From: Candidatus Zhuqueibacterota bacterium
GTDB lineage: Bacteria; Zhuqueibacterota; Zhuqueibacteria; Zhuqueibacterales; Zhuqueibacteraceae
NCBI GenBank assembly: GCA_003576975.1
Contig: QEVD01000039.1
Coordinates: forward strand, 1-36,037
Length of the DNA: 36,037 bases
Direction of reading: 5' to 3'
Shown here: positions 1-7,980 of the stretch, one piece after another
How the letters are laid out: every line of letters begins with the position of its first letter
How positions within the stretch are numbered: the first letter of the stretch is position 1
Position numbers and translations under genes: made by a program
The notes under the pieces: model-generated
What the model saw: the letters and a program-made list of their open reading frames with translations, nothing else
The model's database searches: none
What the model was told of the DNA's origin: nothing

Positions 1-105
1 GCGGGCGTGAAAGACGCGGCGAAACTGCGCCACTTCTTTGCAACCGTGAAGAAACTCGATTACCAGGAAAGCCGCTTGCAACAGGGTTTCTTCTCACTCG
101 TGTAA
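1..105 (+). CDS. C-terminal end of an unidentified protein (partial)
   Basis: An open frame enters from the left edge and ends at the TAA at 103-105, leaving 34 residues that end in QESRLQQGFFSLV. The frame is open from base 1 and ends 21 bp before the next gene. The tail has no motif that I can assign to a family. It is called a gene end because of its gene-like composition and its tight junction with the next coding region, not because of homology. Confidence 0.5.
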   Translation, partial: AGVKDAAKLRHFFATVKKLDYQESRLQQGFFSLV

Positions 106-126
106 CTCAACCTCAAATTATCCTCT

Positions 127-576
127 ATGCGATTCCTCGCCACATTCCATTTGCTGTTGGTTGTACTCGCCGTCAATTCGAACGAAGCGCAGGCGCAAAC
201 CCGCTATGGTGTGCGCGGCGGCTTTTATCTGGACAGCGACGCGCTGTTTCTCGGCGGGCACTTGACGCACCCGATCGCAAAGCGCTGGCGCGCCAATCCC
301 AATCTTGAAATTGCATTTGTCGAGCACGGGTCATTGTTTTCAATTAACGGCGATTTTTTGTATGATTTCCCGGTGCGCCAAAGTCCGCGCTGGTATGCCG
401 GCGGCGGTTTGGGCATCAGCCATTGGTCTTACCGCAATGTCAGTGATACGGATATCGGTTTGAACGGCATCTTTGGCGCGCGCTTTGGTAGAAGTAAAAC
501 CCTGCCGTTTGCTTTTGTCAAGTTGCTGATGTTTAGTCACAGCGAGTTTGTCATCGGCGGCGGCGTGACGTTTTAG
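127..576 (+). CDS. small exported outer-membrane beta-barrel-like protein
   Basis: A 149-residue protein. Residues 1-23 form a signal peptide (MRFLATFHLLLVVLAVNS, then an AQA-type cleavage site). The mature part alternates polar and aromatic/hydrophobic residues and is rich in glycine (GGGLGISHWSYR, NGIFGARFGR), and it ends in aromatic VTF. This pattern is typical of small 8-stranded outer-membrane barrels, but no family signature is certain. It starts 21 bp after the preceding gene end, with no clear Shine-Dalgarno sequence, and is followed 45 bp later by an alpha/beta hydrolase. The role is unknown; a structural or adhesion-type barrel is an inference from the pattern only. Confidence 0.65.
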   Translation: MRFLATFHLLLVVLAVNSNEAQAQTRYGVRGGFYLDSDALFLGGHLTHPIAKRWRANPNLEIAFVEHGSLFSINGDFLYDFPVRQSPRWYAGGGLGISHWSYRNVSDTDIGLNGIFGARFGRSKTLPFAFVKLLMFSHSEFVIGGGVTF

Positions 577-621
577 CTTCGCAAACGCACGCAAGCGGCT
601 GCGAACTAACCTCCAAAAGAA

Positions 622-1419
622 ATGTCTCCGCTCACATTAGCCTTTCGGGAATACGGCAAAGGCGCAAAAACTCTGGTTATTTTGCACGGCCTGCTGGGCT
701 CGTCACAGAACTGGCAGCGGGTGGCCAAATCACTGAGCGCAACATATCGCATTTTGGCCGTTGATCTGCGCAATCACGGGGAGTCGCCGCACACGCCCGA
801 ACACAGTTTCGCAGCCCTGCGAGAAGATCTCAAGAGTTTTTTTGATCAACACAATTTGGAAGCAGCTTATGTGCTGGGCCATTCGATGGGCGGCGTGGCG
901 GCGATGGAGTTTGCATTTCATTATCCCGAACGCTTGCGCGGCTTAATTATCGAAGATATTGCGCCGCGCGCGTATCGCAGCTCCTCGGCGGGAATTTTGG
1001 AGGCTTTGGCGGAGTTGCCCCTCGCGCAATTCTCCACGCGCCAGCAAGCTGACGAGGCTTTGTCAAAAAGACTTGCCAATACGACCACGCGGCAATTTGT
1101 GTTGACGAATTTGGTTCGAAACGAGGGCAATTCTTTTGGTTGGCGCGTGAATCTGCCGGCTTTATTGGCGTTTCAAACGGAGATGGCGACTTATGAACCG
1201 CCGGCTCACGCGCGTTTCGAGGGGCAAACTCTTTTTATCGGCGGGGAAAATTCCGATTATCATCTCGACCACGATCACGCCCTTATTCTCTCCCATTTTC
1301 CCAATAGCAAATTGACCATGATACCCAATGCCGGGCATTGGATTCACTTCGAGGCGATGGAGGAATTTAATAAACGAGTTGAACAGTTTTTGGATCATGG
1401 CTTGACGAAATCCAGTTGA
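622..1419 (+). CDS. alpha/beta-fold hydrolase (YbfF-like esterase)
   Basis: A 265-residue cytoplasmic hydrolase. Visible features are the oxyanion-hole HG in VILHGLLGSSQNW (about 22), the nucleophile elbow GHSMGG with Ser88, the motif DLRNHGESPH (about 48-56) and the C-terminal His239 in GHWIHFE. A catalytic Asp is likely near 212. The DLRNHG and SSQNW motifs are characteristic of the YbfF/ABHD11 esterase group, which acts on small acyl esters or thioesters. The physiological substrate is not known. An AAAAG-type purine stretch precedes the ATG. It converges on lgt with only 10 bp between the two stop codons. Family assignment is firm, substrate is not. Confidence 0.85.
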   Translation: MSPLTLAFREYGKGAKTLVILHGLLGSSQNWQRVAKSLSATYRILAVDLRNHGESPHTPEHSFAALREDLKSFFDQHNLEAAYVLGHSMGGVAAMEFAFHYPERLRGLIIEDIAPRAYRSSSAGILEALAELPLAQFSTRQQADEALSKRLANTTTRQFVLTNLVRNEGNSFGWRVNLPALLAFQTEMATYEPPAHARFEGQTLFIGGENSDYHLDHDHALILSHFPNSKLTMIPNAGHWIHFEAMEEFNKRVEQFLDHGLTKSS

Positions 1420-1429
1420 CCGGATGCCG

Positions 1430-2410
1430 TCATTGCAGTAGGTCTTTTTTGTTGGCTTTCCGCCGGAGATAAATCAGGATTCCCCCCGCGAGTATCATTC
1501 CGATGCTGATCATTTGCGCCAGCGTCATCCAATCAAAAGCGATTTTGGGCGTGCGGCGCCAGAATTCCGTAATGAAGCGCTCACTACCCGCGGCAATGAG
1601 ATAAAGCCCGAATAACGTTCCTGGCACAAACGGGCGTTTGCGAATTCTCCAGATGAGGGCAAAGGCCGTCAACAATAAAATAATATCGTACAGCGGCGTC
1701 GGGTGTACGCGTTCCGTGGTCGGCACCACGCCGTTAGGGAATGCCATGGCCCACGGCACGTCGGAGGGCGGGCCATAATCACCGTCTGCCGAGAGAAAGC
1801 AGCCCATGCGACCGAAACTTTGCCCAACTAACAACAGCATTGCGACAATGTCAACGGTTTGCCAGAAGGGCATTTTGTAATGATGAATCGCCCACATCAC
1901 CGCGAGTGTGCCGCCGAACAAACCGCCGTACCACACCAGCCCGGCGCCGCTAAAAACCATCGCAAACGATTCGTCGAGGTGACGCCAATGCTTGACAATG
2001 ATCGGAATGCGTGCGCCCAGATAAGCGGCAAAAATGAGCAGTCCGGCATTTTGTTTGAGCAGCGGCAACGTTGTCGCTGGAATTTTTTCTTTTTTGGCGG
2101 CGAAAAATTTCCAGCCCCAAACGAGCAGGAGGCCGAGTAAAGCGCCATACCACGCGAATCCGCCCCGCCAGAACACGTTTGGAATCGGCTCGGCAAAGTC
2201 GGGCCAATGCTCGATGATGTAGTACAGGCGCGCGCCGACAAAGCCGCCAATGAGCGCCGCGGTCGAAATGGTAATCGCGAGATCCGGCTCGACCCCGATG
2301 CGGCCAAACTCGCGGCGCATGATGAGGGCGCCCACGAGAAAGCCCAGCATCGCCATCAAACCGAAGCTGTGCAGGGTGACGGGACCAATGGTGAAGAGAT
2401 CAGGATACAT
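1430..2410 (-). CDS. lgt: prolipoprotein diacylglyceryl transferase (Lgt) with internal duplication
   Basis: Transfers diacylglycerol from phosphatidylglycerol to the lipobox cysteine of prolipoproteins in the inner membrane. The multi-spanning protein starts MYPDLFTIGPVTLHSFGLM, typical of Lgt, and carries the signature GRMGCFLSADGDYG (200-213) followed by HPTPLYD (236-242) and SERFITEFWR. It has 326 residues where about 260-300 is usual. The extra length comes from what looks like a repeated segment: GARLYYIIEHW (59-69) with GGFAWYGALLG (83-93) resembles GARIPIIVKHW (132-142) with AGLVWYGGLFG (156-166), 73 residues apart and with identical inner spacing. It follows the upstream zinc-ribbon gene by 3 bp, so the two are co-transcribed. 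No good Shine-Dalgarno sequence is seen; translational coupling is likely. Confidence 0.93.
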   Translation of the reverse strand: MYPDLFTIGPVTLHSFGLMAMLGFLVGALIMRREFGRIGVEPDLAITISTAALIGGFVGARLYYIIEHWPDFAEPIPNVFWRGGFAWYGALLGLLLVWGWKFFAAKKEKIPATTLPLLKQNAGLLIFAAYLGARIPIIVKHWRHLDESFAMVFSGAGLVWYGGLFGGTLAVMWAIHHYKMPFWQTVDIVAMLLLVGQSFGRMGCFLSADGDYGPPSDVPWAMAFPNGVVPTTERVHPTPLYDIILLLTAFALIWRIRKRPFVPGTLFGLYLIAAGSERFITEFWRRTPKIAFDWMTLAQMISIGMILAGGILIYLRRKANKKDLLQ

Positions 2411-2413
2411 GCG

Positions 2414-2920
2414 TTAGGGAGTCGTTTGGGTTGGCAGTTTTTCCCATGAGCTTGGCGGGAGGGAGGCATCGCTTTTACGATAGCCATAGCGCGCGTCAAT
2501 GAGTTCGATGACGTGCGGCGGCTCGTGTGTTTGCAGCAGATTAAAAATCTCAGCGCGCACTTGAAAGGAGCCGTTGATCATGTCGCAATCGCAAACTTCC
2601 AGGCCGTCGGTGCACGAGCCGCACGGGCAGATGAATTGCGCGGCCACTTGATAGACGCCGGGATAGCGCTGCGCCAGCGCTTCACCGCGCAACGAAGGGT
2701 CAAAGCCGGCGTGGTTGTGCGCTGCTTCTTGCGGCTTGGTAAGAAGATAGACGCTGCCCGCGCCTGCCACAATTCCAAGCAGCACAAGCGCCGCCATCAT
2801 ATGCCATGATTTTTTTGCCGATTCCGCGCGTATGCTGACGCGCGGCACGATCGGGGCGCCGCATGCATCACAAAATTTTGCCCGTTTGATCACATGATGA
2901 CCGCACGATAAGCATTTCAT
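2414..2920 (-). CDS. membrane protein with N-terminal zinc ribbon and CcmH-like cysteine domain
   Basis: A 168-residue protein from the ATG at 2918-2920; a GTG three codons upstream is possible. It begins with a zinc ribbon (CLSC at 3-6, CDAC at 17-20), followed by one membrane segment at about 40-61. The outer domain contains YPGVYQVAAQFICPCGSC and then EVCDC (Cys 98, 100, 103, 110, 112), an RAEIF helix and ELIDARYG. The layout of a Cys cluster, RAEI helix and ARYG tail resembles the CcmH-type domain used in cytochrome c maturation, but with more cysteines. A role in thiol or heme handling is inferred. It ends 3 bp before lgt, so it is probably the first gene of a two-gene operon. Confidence 0.7.
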   Translation of the reverse strand: MKCLSCGHHVIKRAKFCDACGAPIVPRVSIRAESAKKSWHMMAALVLLGIVAGAGSVYLLTKPQEAAHNHAGFDPSLRGEALAQRYPGVYQVAAQFICPCGSCTDGLEVCDCDMINGSFQVRAEIFNLLQTHEPPHVIELIDARYGYRKSDASLPPSSWEKLPTQTTP

Positions 2921-3210
2921 AAGAATCACACCAAAATCTCGTTGAAGAAAAATTCATGCGCCGCGTAGCGCGCTGATGTTAACGCCTCTTGTTCATGCGC
3001 TTGCTTGTTTGACGGACTCTGTCAAACTCTAGCTCAGCGAATTCATAAAAACAGGCTTTCTCATGTAAATCGTGCAGCAAGCTTAACAAAGTCCCTGTTC
3101 AAATGCAAGCGGGGGCGAAGAAAAGAAGCTCACGGCCGGGGGTTGCCCCAAAATTTCCAGTCAAAAAATCTGACAGATAAGCTACTCTTGTGCTGGGCAA
3201 GAAAATCGTT
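2921..3210. other. intergenic stretch, small hairpin only
   Basis: About 290 bp between two minus-strand genes. It shows no convincing coding frame. A 7-bp perfect inverted repeat, GTTTGAC / GTCAAAC, lies at 3007-3013 and 3021-3027 with a 7-nt loop. It has no T tract on either side, so it is not an obvious terminator. Some promoter for the zinc-ribbon/lgt pair should lie here, but I could not identify one with confidence. Confidence 0.4.
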
Positions 3211-3843
3211 TCACGGCACGACTTTCCAGCTCGACGCCGGCAACATCGATTCGAGATACTCGCCGTGTTGTTGGCGCGAGTGGAAGGCATAGATCGCACC
3301 GTTCCACACAAACTTGTCGCTGACGAGAACGGCGCGGTTGTTTTCATCCGAGGTGCGATGATAGAAGCGAAGATCGTGATAGCCGCCGGCGGTGGTGGTG
3401 TCAATTTCGACGGCGACGGTTAGGATGTCATCGGTAGGCAGCAAATTGCGCAACCCTTGCCGGTTGCGCTGCCAGAGCCAGGCGCCGCAGCCGCCGGTGC
3501 CGCACCATTCAATCACATTCGAGATCATCAGCTCTTTGGCGCCGTCGTCATTGATGTCGATTTGCTGGACGTGCCAGAGTTTTTGCGCGTGGCGTATGTC
3601 CGCGCCCAGCTTGGCCATAGCTTGCAGCACATCCTGCGGAATGGGATCGCCGGCTTTCATCACATCCCACACCGAACCGGCAACGGGACCGTGCGGCAAC
3701 TCTGGCGTCACGGTCACGGTATCCGCCGGCGCCGGGCTTGTCGCGACCGGTGCGGGAATTTGCGTATGCGAAGTTTGTGTTTTGGAACAGGCAAAATTCC
3801 AGAACATGAGGGCAGCGCAGCCAAAGAAGAGAAAGTGCTTCAT
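3211..3843 (-). CDS. lipoprotein with an FG-GAP/calcium-loop-like segment
   Basis: A 210-residue lipoprotein starting MKHFLFFGCAALMFWNFAC, where the cysteine is the likely lipidation site. The start at 3841-3843 is chosen because longer starts place about 6-33 charged residues ahead of the signal peptide; ATGs at 3849 and 3861 are also possible. After a Pro/Thr-rich linker comes a folded part with DINDDGAKELMI, an Asp-rich turn like those of FG-GAP repeats, and a cysteine pair in WCGTGGCGAWLW. The protein probably faces the periplasm. No specific function can be given. It is divergent from the sixA promoter. Confidence 0.65.
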   Translation of the reverse strand: MKHFLFFGCAALMFWNFACSKTQTSHTQIPAPVATSPAPADTVTVTPELPHGPVAGSVWDVMKAGDPIPQDVLQAMAKLGADIRHAQKLWHVQQIDINDDGAKELMISNVIEWCGTGGCGAWLWQRNRQGLRNLLPTDDILTVAVEIDTTTAGGYHDLRFYHRTSDENNRAVLVSDKFVWNGAIYAFHSRQQHGEYLESMLPASSWKVVP

Positions 3844-3879
3844 GATCATGCCAGGTTGCATCTTCGACTTTGAGCAGAA

Positions 3880-3908
3880 TTGACACGAGCGCAAAAACTT
3901 ACTATATT
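3880..3908 (+). promoter_or_regulatory. sigma70-type promoter of the sixA operon
   Basis: TTGACA at 3880-3885 is a perfect -35 match. A 17-nt spacer follows, then TATATT at 3903-3908, which matches five of six positions of the -10 consensus. Transcription would begin near 3915, about 65 bp upstream of the sixA start. The same TATATTGCC string occurs in the promoter-like site before the dehydrogenase gene at 17745. Confidence 0.75.
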
Positions 3909-3980
3909 GCCCCGGTTTTCGCCGCTCTATTTTTGGATTCATTGCAGGTTTTTCTGGCTCAGAGTGAAAGGAGTTGTGTC

Positions 3981-4472
3981 ATGCAAGTTTTCATTATCCG
4001 CCACGGCATTGCAGAACTGCGCGAAAATTGGGACAAACCTGATTTCGAACGCCCGTTAACGAACAAGGGCCGAAAAAAGACCGAAGCCGTTGCTGAAGGC
4101 TTGCGCCGTCTGGACATTACGCTCACCCATCTTTACACCAGCCCGTTGACGCGCGCACAGCAGACTGCCGAAATAATACAAAAGAAATTAAAAATCCACA
4201 AGCTTCAGCAAACGGATCTTATGCGCGACGATGCCGATCCCGCCGCCCTCTTGCCTTTTCTCAATGAACATGATCCTGACGCCGTCCTGGCGCTGGTCGG
4301 ACACGAGCCGCACGTGAGCGAGTTGCTCGGCTTTCTCGTAACCGGGGAGAAGCTTTCATTCACGACATTTAAGAAAGCCGGAGTTGCTCTGTTGGAAGGC
4401 GAGCTACCCGCGCAAGCCGGCGGATTCCAGTTGCGCTGGCTGGCGGAGCCCAAGCATTTCACGAAAAAATAA
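3981..4472 (+). CDS. sixA: phosphohistidine phosphatase SixA family
   Basis: A 163-residue histidine-phosphatase-superfamily protein, close to the size of E. coli SixA. The N-terminal RHG motif is in VFIIRHGIAE (His8 is the phospho-acceptor), and ERPLTNKGRKK and YTSPLTRAQQTA supply further phosphate-pocket residues. A second catalytic His lies in LALVGHEPHVSELLG. SixA removes phosphate from histidine on phosphotransfer proteins (ArcB or PTS-type partners in enterobacteria); the partner here is unknown. The start at 3981 is chosen because GAAAGGAG lies 8 bp upstream and the protein then begins directly at the first beta strand. Longer in-frame starts overlap the promoter. It is followed 13 bp later by a membrane protein, probably in one operon. 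Confidence 0.88.
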   Translation: MQVFIIRHGIAELRENWDKPDFERPLTNKGRKKTEAVAEGLRRLDITLTHLYTSPLTRAQQTAEIIQKKLKIHKLQQTDLMRDDADPAALLPFLNEHDPDAVLALVGHEPHVSELLGFLVTGEKLSFTTFKKAGVALLEGELPAQAGGFQLRWLAEPKHFTKK

Positions 4473-4485
4473 GTTGAGGTGTGTC

Positions 4486-5109
4486 ATGGGCAATGAGAAC
4501 CGTTCCTCCGGCAGCTCCTCTGGCAGGAACTTTTTGTGGGTGGTGGTGGCATTGCTGCTGATCGTGATTGTGGTTTACAATCTTTCTTCCGGCCTGTCCG
4601 TGAAAAAGATCAACATCTCAGGCATTTTCGAGGCGGAGTTCGCGGAGAAGCCGGCCAGCGTTGCCACAACGGATCAAATCGAAAAAGTCGGGGAAGAGGA
4701 ATTGAAAAAACGCCAGGCGGAGTTGGAGGAGAAGCTGAAGGATTTGGAAGGGCAACTGGCAGCAAAAGGGGAAACGCCGGCGGGCGCTGCCTCCGGCGGC
4801 TTTGAGGAAACGCACGAACCCATGACCTTGCCCTCGCTTGCCGGCACCTGGCGCACCGCCCAGGGCGTATCGTATTACATTCAACAAAATGCCAATGCCA
4901 TGACGCTGCAGGAAGTCAATCCGATCTATGGCGTTACGGCCGTGGGACAGGGAACGATTAACGGGCAAAATGTGCAATTCAACATAACCACGGCCGTGGG
5001 AACCTGGGGAAGCGCGCAACTCAGCCTCTCAGCAGACGGCCGGCAATTGAATGGCTACTATTCTGATGCCGTGACTGGAGCTGCGATCCCGTTGGCATTG
5101 TTCCGTTGA
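4486..5109 (+). CDS. single-pass membrane protein with coiled coil and C-terminal beta domain
   Basis: A 207-residue protein of unknown function. The N-terminus is Ser/Gly-rich, followed by one membrane helix at about 15-32 (FLWVVVALLLIVIVVYNL). A short segment, VKKINISGIFEAEF, resembles the juxtamembrane strand seen in several bacterial membrane proteins with extracytoplasmic beta domains. A charged coiled coil (about 60-82, EEELKKRQAELEEKLKDL) then leads to a C-terminal domain of about 90 residues (LAGTWRTAQGVSYYIQQ to the end) with a strand pattern like lipocalin-like domains. The start is set by TTGAGGT 5-11 bp upstream of the ATG; longer frames run into sixA. It sits 13 bp after sixA. 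Confidence 0.7.
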   Translation: MGNENRSSGSSSGRNFLWVVVALLLIVIVVYNLSSGLSVKKINISGIFEAEFAEKPASVATTDQIEKVGEEELKKRQAELEEKLKDLEGQLAAKGETPAGAASGGFEETHEPMTLPSLAGTWRTAQGVSYYIQQNANAMTLQEVNPIYGVTAVGQGTINGQNVQFNITTAVGTWGSAQLSLSADGRQLNGYYSDAVTGAAIPLALFR

Positions 5110-5183
5110 TGGCTCACCCCAATAAAGCTTCACAAAACTGCCCCCCGTCTCAGTTCATGAATCAAATGCGTTGCATATCGGGT

Positions 5184-5220
5184 TTAAAGAAAACGCCTGG
5201 AGACCATGTGCCTCCAGGCG
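5184..5220 (-). terminator. rho-independent terminator of pepD
   Basis: A perfect 9-bp inverted repeat, CGCCTGGAG (5194-5202) and CTCCAGGCG (5212-5220), encloses a 9-nt loop. Read on the minus strand it lies 6 bp after the pepD stop codon and is followed by TTTTCTTT. Stem, loop and T tract are all in the right order for that strand. Confidence 0.9.
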
Positions 5221-5226
5221 CGGAAT

Positions 5227-6684
5227 CTATTCGGACAATTTTTTCAACGTACCCAGCAACAGTTTGTAATAATTTGCCACCGAGGGAATCTTTACCCGTT
5301 CGTCCGGCGAATGCGGAAACTCGATTTGGGGACCCAGCGATACCATATCCATGCCGGGATATTTCATGCCAATGATGCCGCACTCCAAGCCCGCATGAAT
5401 TGCTTTCACCGCCGGTTCGACGCCGAACAATTCTTGATGAACTTGCTTGGCGACCTGCAACACGTGTGAATTGAGATTCGGTTTCCAGCCGGGATAGCCC
5501 GCGTCTTCTTTCACACTCGCGCCAAAGGACTCCGCAATGGCGCGAATGCGATCGCGCAGCGCCTGCAATGCCGTGTTCACCGAGCTGCGCGTGCTGCAAT
5601 GAATGTGGAGACTCTTCTTGCGTGTGTCCACCACGGCGAGATTTGTGCTGGTTTCCACCAATCCGGGGATGTCATTGCTCATCATCGCAACGCCGTGCGG
5701 CAAAGCGTGCAACAGGGCAAGGGCGCGGCGCGTCGTTTTGCCGGTCCAACATTGTTTGGCGCGGCCTTTTTCAATGGTCACCGCCAGATTCGGCTCGACG
5801 GTAGCATATTCCGCACGAATGGCGTCGATTTGTGCGTGCAGGGCTTCAAGAAAATCGTTCTGCTTTTTATTGGGCACGAGCACGGTGGCAAAGGCCTCGC
5901 GCGGAATCGCGTTGTGCTTGTTGCCGCCGGAAATTCCGGCGAGATAAAATTTCAGGCCGCGCGCCGTGATGAGATGATACAGCGCGCGCGCCAGCAGTTT
6001 GGTGGCATTGCCGCGCTGCAAATGAATGTCGACGCCGGAGTGTCCGCCGCGCAAACCCGCCAATTTTAGCCGCAAGACTTTCAAATTTTTGTCAACACGA
6101 TCTTCCTTGAGCGGCAGCGCCAAATCCGTGCCCGCGCCGCCGGCGCAGCCGACATACAATGCGCCCTCTTCTTCCGTGTCGAGATTGATCAACTGCCGGC
6201 CGGTAAGCAAATCTTCGGCAAGATTGTTGGAGCCGGTAAGGCCGGTTTCTTCGTCAACGGTAAACAGCAATTCCAGCGGCCCGTGTACGGCGTCTTTTGC
6301 TGCCATCAGCGCCAACGCCGAAGCCACACCGATGCCGTTATCCGAGCCGAGCGTGGTGCCGGTCGCGCACAGATACTCGCCGTCCAGCCGCGGTTTGATG
6401 GGGTCCTTCTCAAAATCGTGTTTAACATCGGAATTCTTATCATTGACCATGTCGAGATGGGATTGCAGCACGGTGATGGGCGCATTTTCTCGCCCGGCAG
6501 AAGCGGGTTTCTTCACCACCAAATTGCCGGCGGCGTCTTGCTGATAACTTAAATTGTGCTTTTTCGCAATGCCGGTGACATACTCGGCTACTGCTTTCTC
6601 ATTGCCCGAGCCACGGGGGATTTTCAAAATTTCATCAAAATGCTGCCACAGGCTGCGAGGCTCCAGCTCAGATACAAATGACAT
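5227..6684 (-). CDS. pepD: aminoacyl-histidine dipeptidase (M20C peptidase)
   Basis: A zinc metallopeptidase of family M20C that cleaves Xaa-His and other dipeptides in the cytoplasm. At 485 residues it matches E. coli PepD. Metal ligands are visible in order: His76 and Asp78 (LQSHLDMV), the bridging Asp115 (GSDNGIG), Glu145 with Glu146 (VDEETGLTGS), Asp169 (LINLDTEE) and a C-terminal His in AIHAGLECG. The lid domain (GGHSGVDIHLQRGNA) is intact. AAAGGAG lies 9 bp upstream of the ATG, which fixes the start. It stands alone, with its own terminator just after the stop. The 219 bp upstream (6685-6903) hold nothing I can call. Confidence 0.95.
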   Translation of the reverse strand: MSFVSELEPRSLWQHFDEILKIPRGSGNEKAVAEYVTGIAKKHNLSYQQDAAGNLVVKKPASAGRENAPITVLQSHLDMVNDKNSDVKHDFEKDPIKPRLDGEYLCATGTTLGSDNGIGVASALALMAAKDAVHGPLELLFTVDEETGLTGSNNLAEDLLTGRQLINLDTEEEGALYVGCAGGAGTDLALPLKEDRVDKNLKVLRLKLAGLRGGHSGVDIHLQRGNATKLLARALYHLITARGLKFYLAGISGGNKHNAIPREAFATVLVPNKKQNDFLEALHAQIDAIRAEYATVEPNLAVTIEKGRAKQCWTGKTTRRALALLHALPHGVAMMSNDIPGLVETSTNLAVVDTRKKSLHIHCSTRSSVNTALQALRDRIRAIAESFGASVKEDAGYPGWKPNLNSHVLQVAKQVHQELFGVEPAVKAIHAGLECGIIGMKYPGMDMVSLGPQIEFPHSPDERVKIPSVANYYKLLLGTLKKLSE

Positions 6685-6903
6685 TTGCAGGCTCCTTTCC
6701 GGGTGGGGATTCGAATGTATACGCAGGGGAATTTCTAAGCGCGAGAATGATCAACGTCCGCGCAACAATTTCTATTGAGTAGAATCAAATTCAGCAAAAC
6801 AGCAAACGTTTCTCCCGAAGACAAGATTGCAATACGGACAAACGACAGCACTCTCATCCTGATAAACGAGCAGCAGGCGGGACACCATCTCCGAACGGCG
6901 GGA

Positions 6904-7833
6904 TCATGCCATATGCGGCTCGAACGGCCGGCGATACTTGACCAGGCGCACGCTGTTGCCCTTGCGATTGAAATGCACCTCATCCATGAGACGATACATC
7001 ATGTAGATGCCGCGGCCGCGCGGTTTGTAAAGATTTTCCGGCGCCGTGGGATCCGGCAACTGGCGATGATTGAAACCCTTGCCGTTGTCGGTGATTTTGA
7101 TTTCAGCGAGGCGATCATCGATTTTGGCCTCGACTTTCACGCGCTGCGTCGCATCGAAGCGGTGGCCGTGCTCCATGGCATTGGTGAGCGCTTCCACAAT
7201 CGCGATTTTGATATTGATCTCTTCCAAGCTGATGATGCCGAAGCGCACGAACATTTCCGTGAGCTGATTGGCTGCGCCGGTGACGTAGTCAAGGCTGCTG
7301 GGCAGCTCGAAGCGCACGGTTTGCCGCAGCCCGGGCAGCAGCCGCCCGGGCTTGATGGTGTCGTGATGAAACACCAGAATTTTGCGCAACGCGCTGAGCA
7401 CTTGCCGGGGCTGATAGGGCACGGGGATCAAGTGCAGCGCACCGGCATTGAGCGCGCCGATGGCGTCATTCATGCGGCTTTTATCCGCCAGCACGACGAT
7501 CGGCAAAAACGGAAAACGGTTACGTGTGACCGCCACCATTTGCGAGGCCGGCATGTCGGAGGCCGGAATTTCGAGCAGCAGCGCATCACAAAATTTTTGC
7601 TGCAGAATGCTCAACGCATGCTGCGCCGAATTGGTGATTTGCACTTCCATGCCGTTTTCGCGCAAGGCTTGCGTTAACTCGTCATTGCGTTTGGCATGGC
7701 CGTCAACGAGCAAGAGCCGCGGGACATAGGCTTCCACGGGAGGGCGTGAGGTTTCGACTTTCAGACCGGCATCCTTTCCGCGTTCGGGAATCGTCGCGGG
7801 GAAATCGTGATTTTTGCGTCGTAAAATCAGCAT
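6904..7833 (-). CDS. degenerate response-regulator receiver fused to an RsbW-type ATPase domain
   Basis: A 309-residue cytoplasmic regulator in two parts. Residues 37-155 follow a receiver fold (RLLLVDGHAKRND, then PFLPIVVLADKS, then AGALHLIPVPY), but the normal phospho-Asp is Glu88 (DALLLEIP), the acidic pair has only Asp44, and the conserved Lys is replaced (PVPYQ). Residues 175-300 form a GHKL ATPase with an N box (EALTNAMEHGH, 214-224), DNGKGF (249-254) and RGRGIYMM. The short ATPase without a dimerisation helix resembles RsbW/SpoIIAB anti-sigma kinases. Control of a sigma factor or anti-anti-sigma partner is inferred; no partner gene is adjacent. It stands alone on the minus strand. Confidence 0.8.
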   Translation of the reverse strand: MLILRRKNHDFPATIPERGKDAGLKVETSRPPVEAYVPRLLLVDGHAKRNDELTQALRENGMEVQITNSAQHALSILQQKFCDALLLEIPASDMPASQMVAVTRNRFPFLPIVVLADKSRMNDAIGALNAGALHLIPVPYQPRQVLSALRKILVFHHDTIKPGRLLPGLRQTVRFELPSSLDYVTGAANQLTEMFVRFGIISLEEINIKIAIVEALTNAMEHGHRFDATQRVKVEAKIDDRLAEIKITDNGKGFNHRQLPDPTAPENLYKPRGRGIYMMYRLMDEVHFNRKGNSVRLVKYRRPFEPHMA

Positions 7834-7980
7834 ATCTCACTCGCGAGTTGGTGATTTTTTCATGCGCATCCTAATAAAAATGACACCTGATCGCCCCGTC
7901 ATTCATTTTTCTTCCTCTTGTCATTATGATTACAGCCCCTCGTGGCGCTTTTTGCCATTCACCTCAGCAGCGATTGCCGC

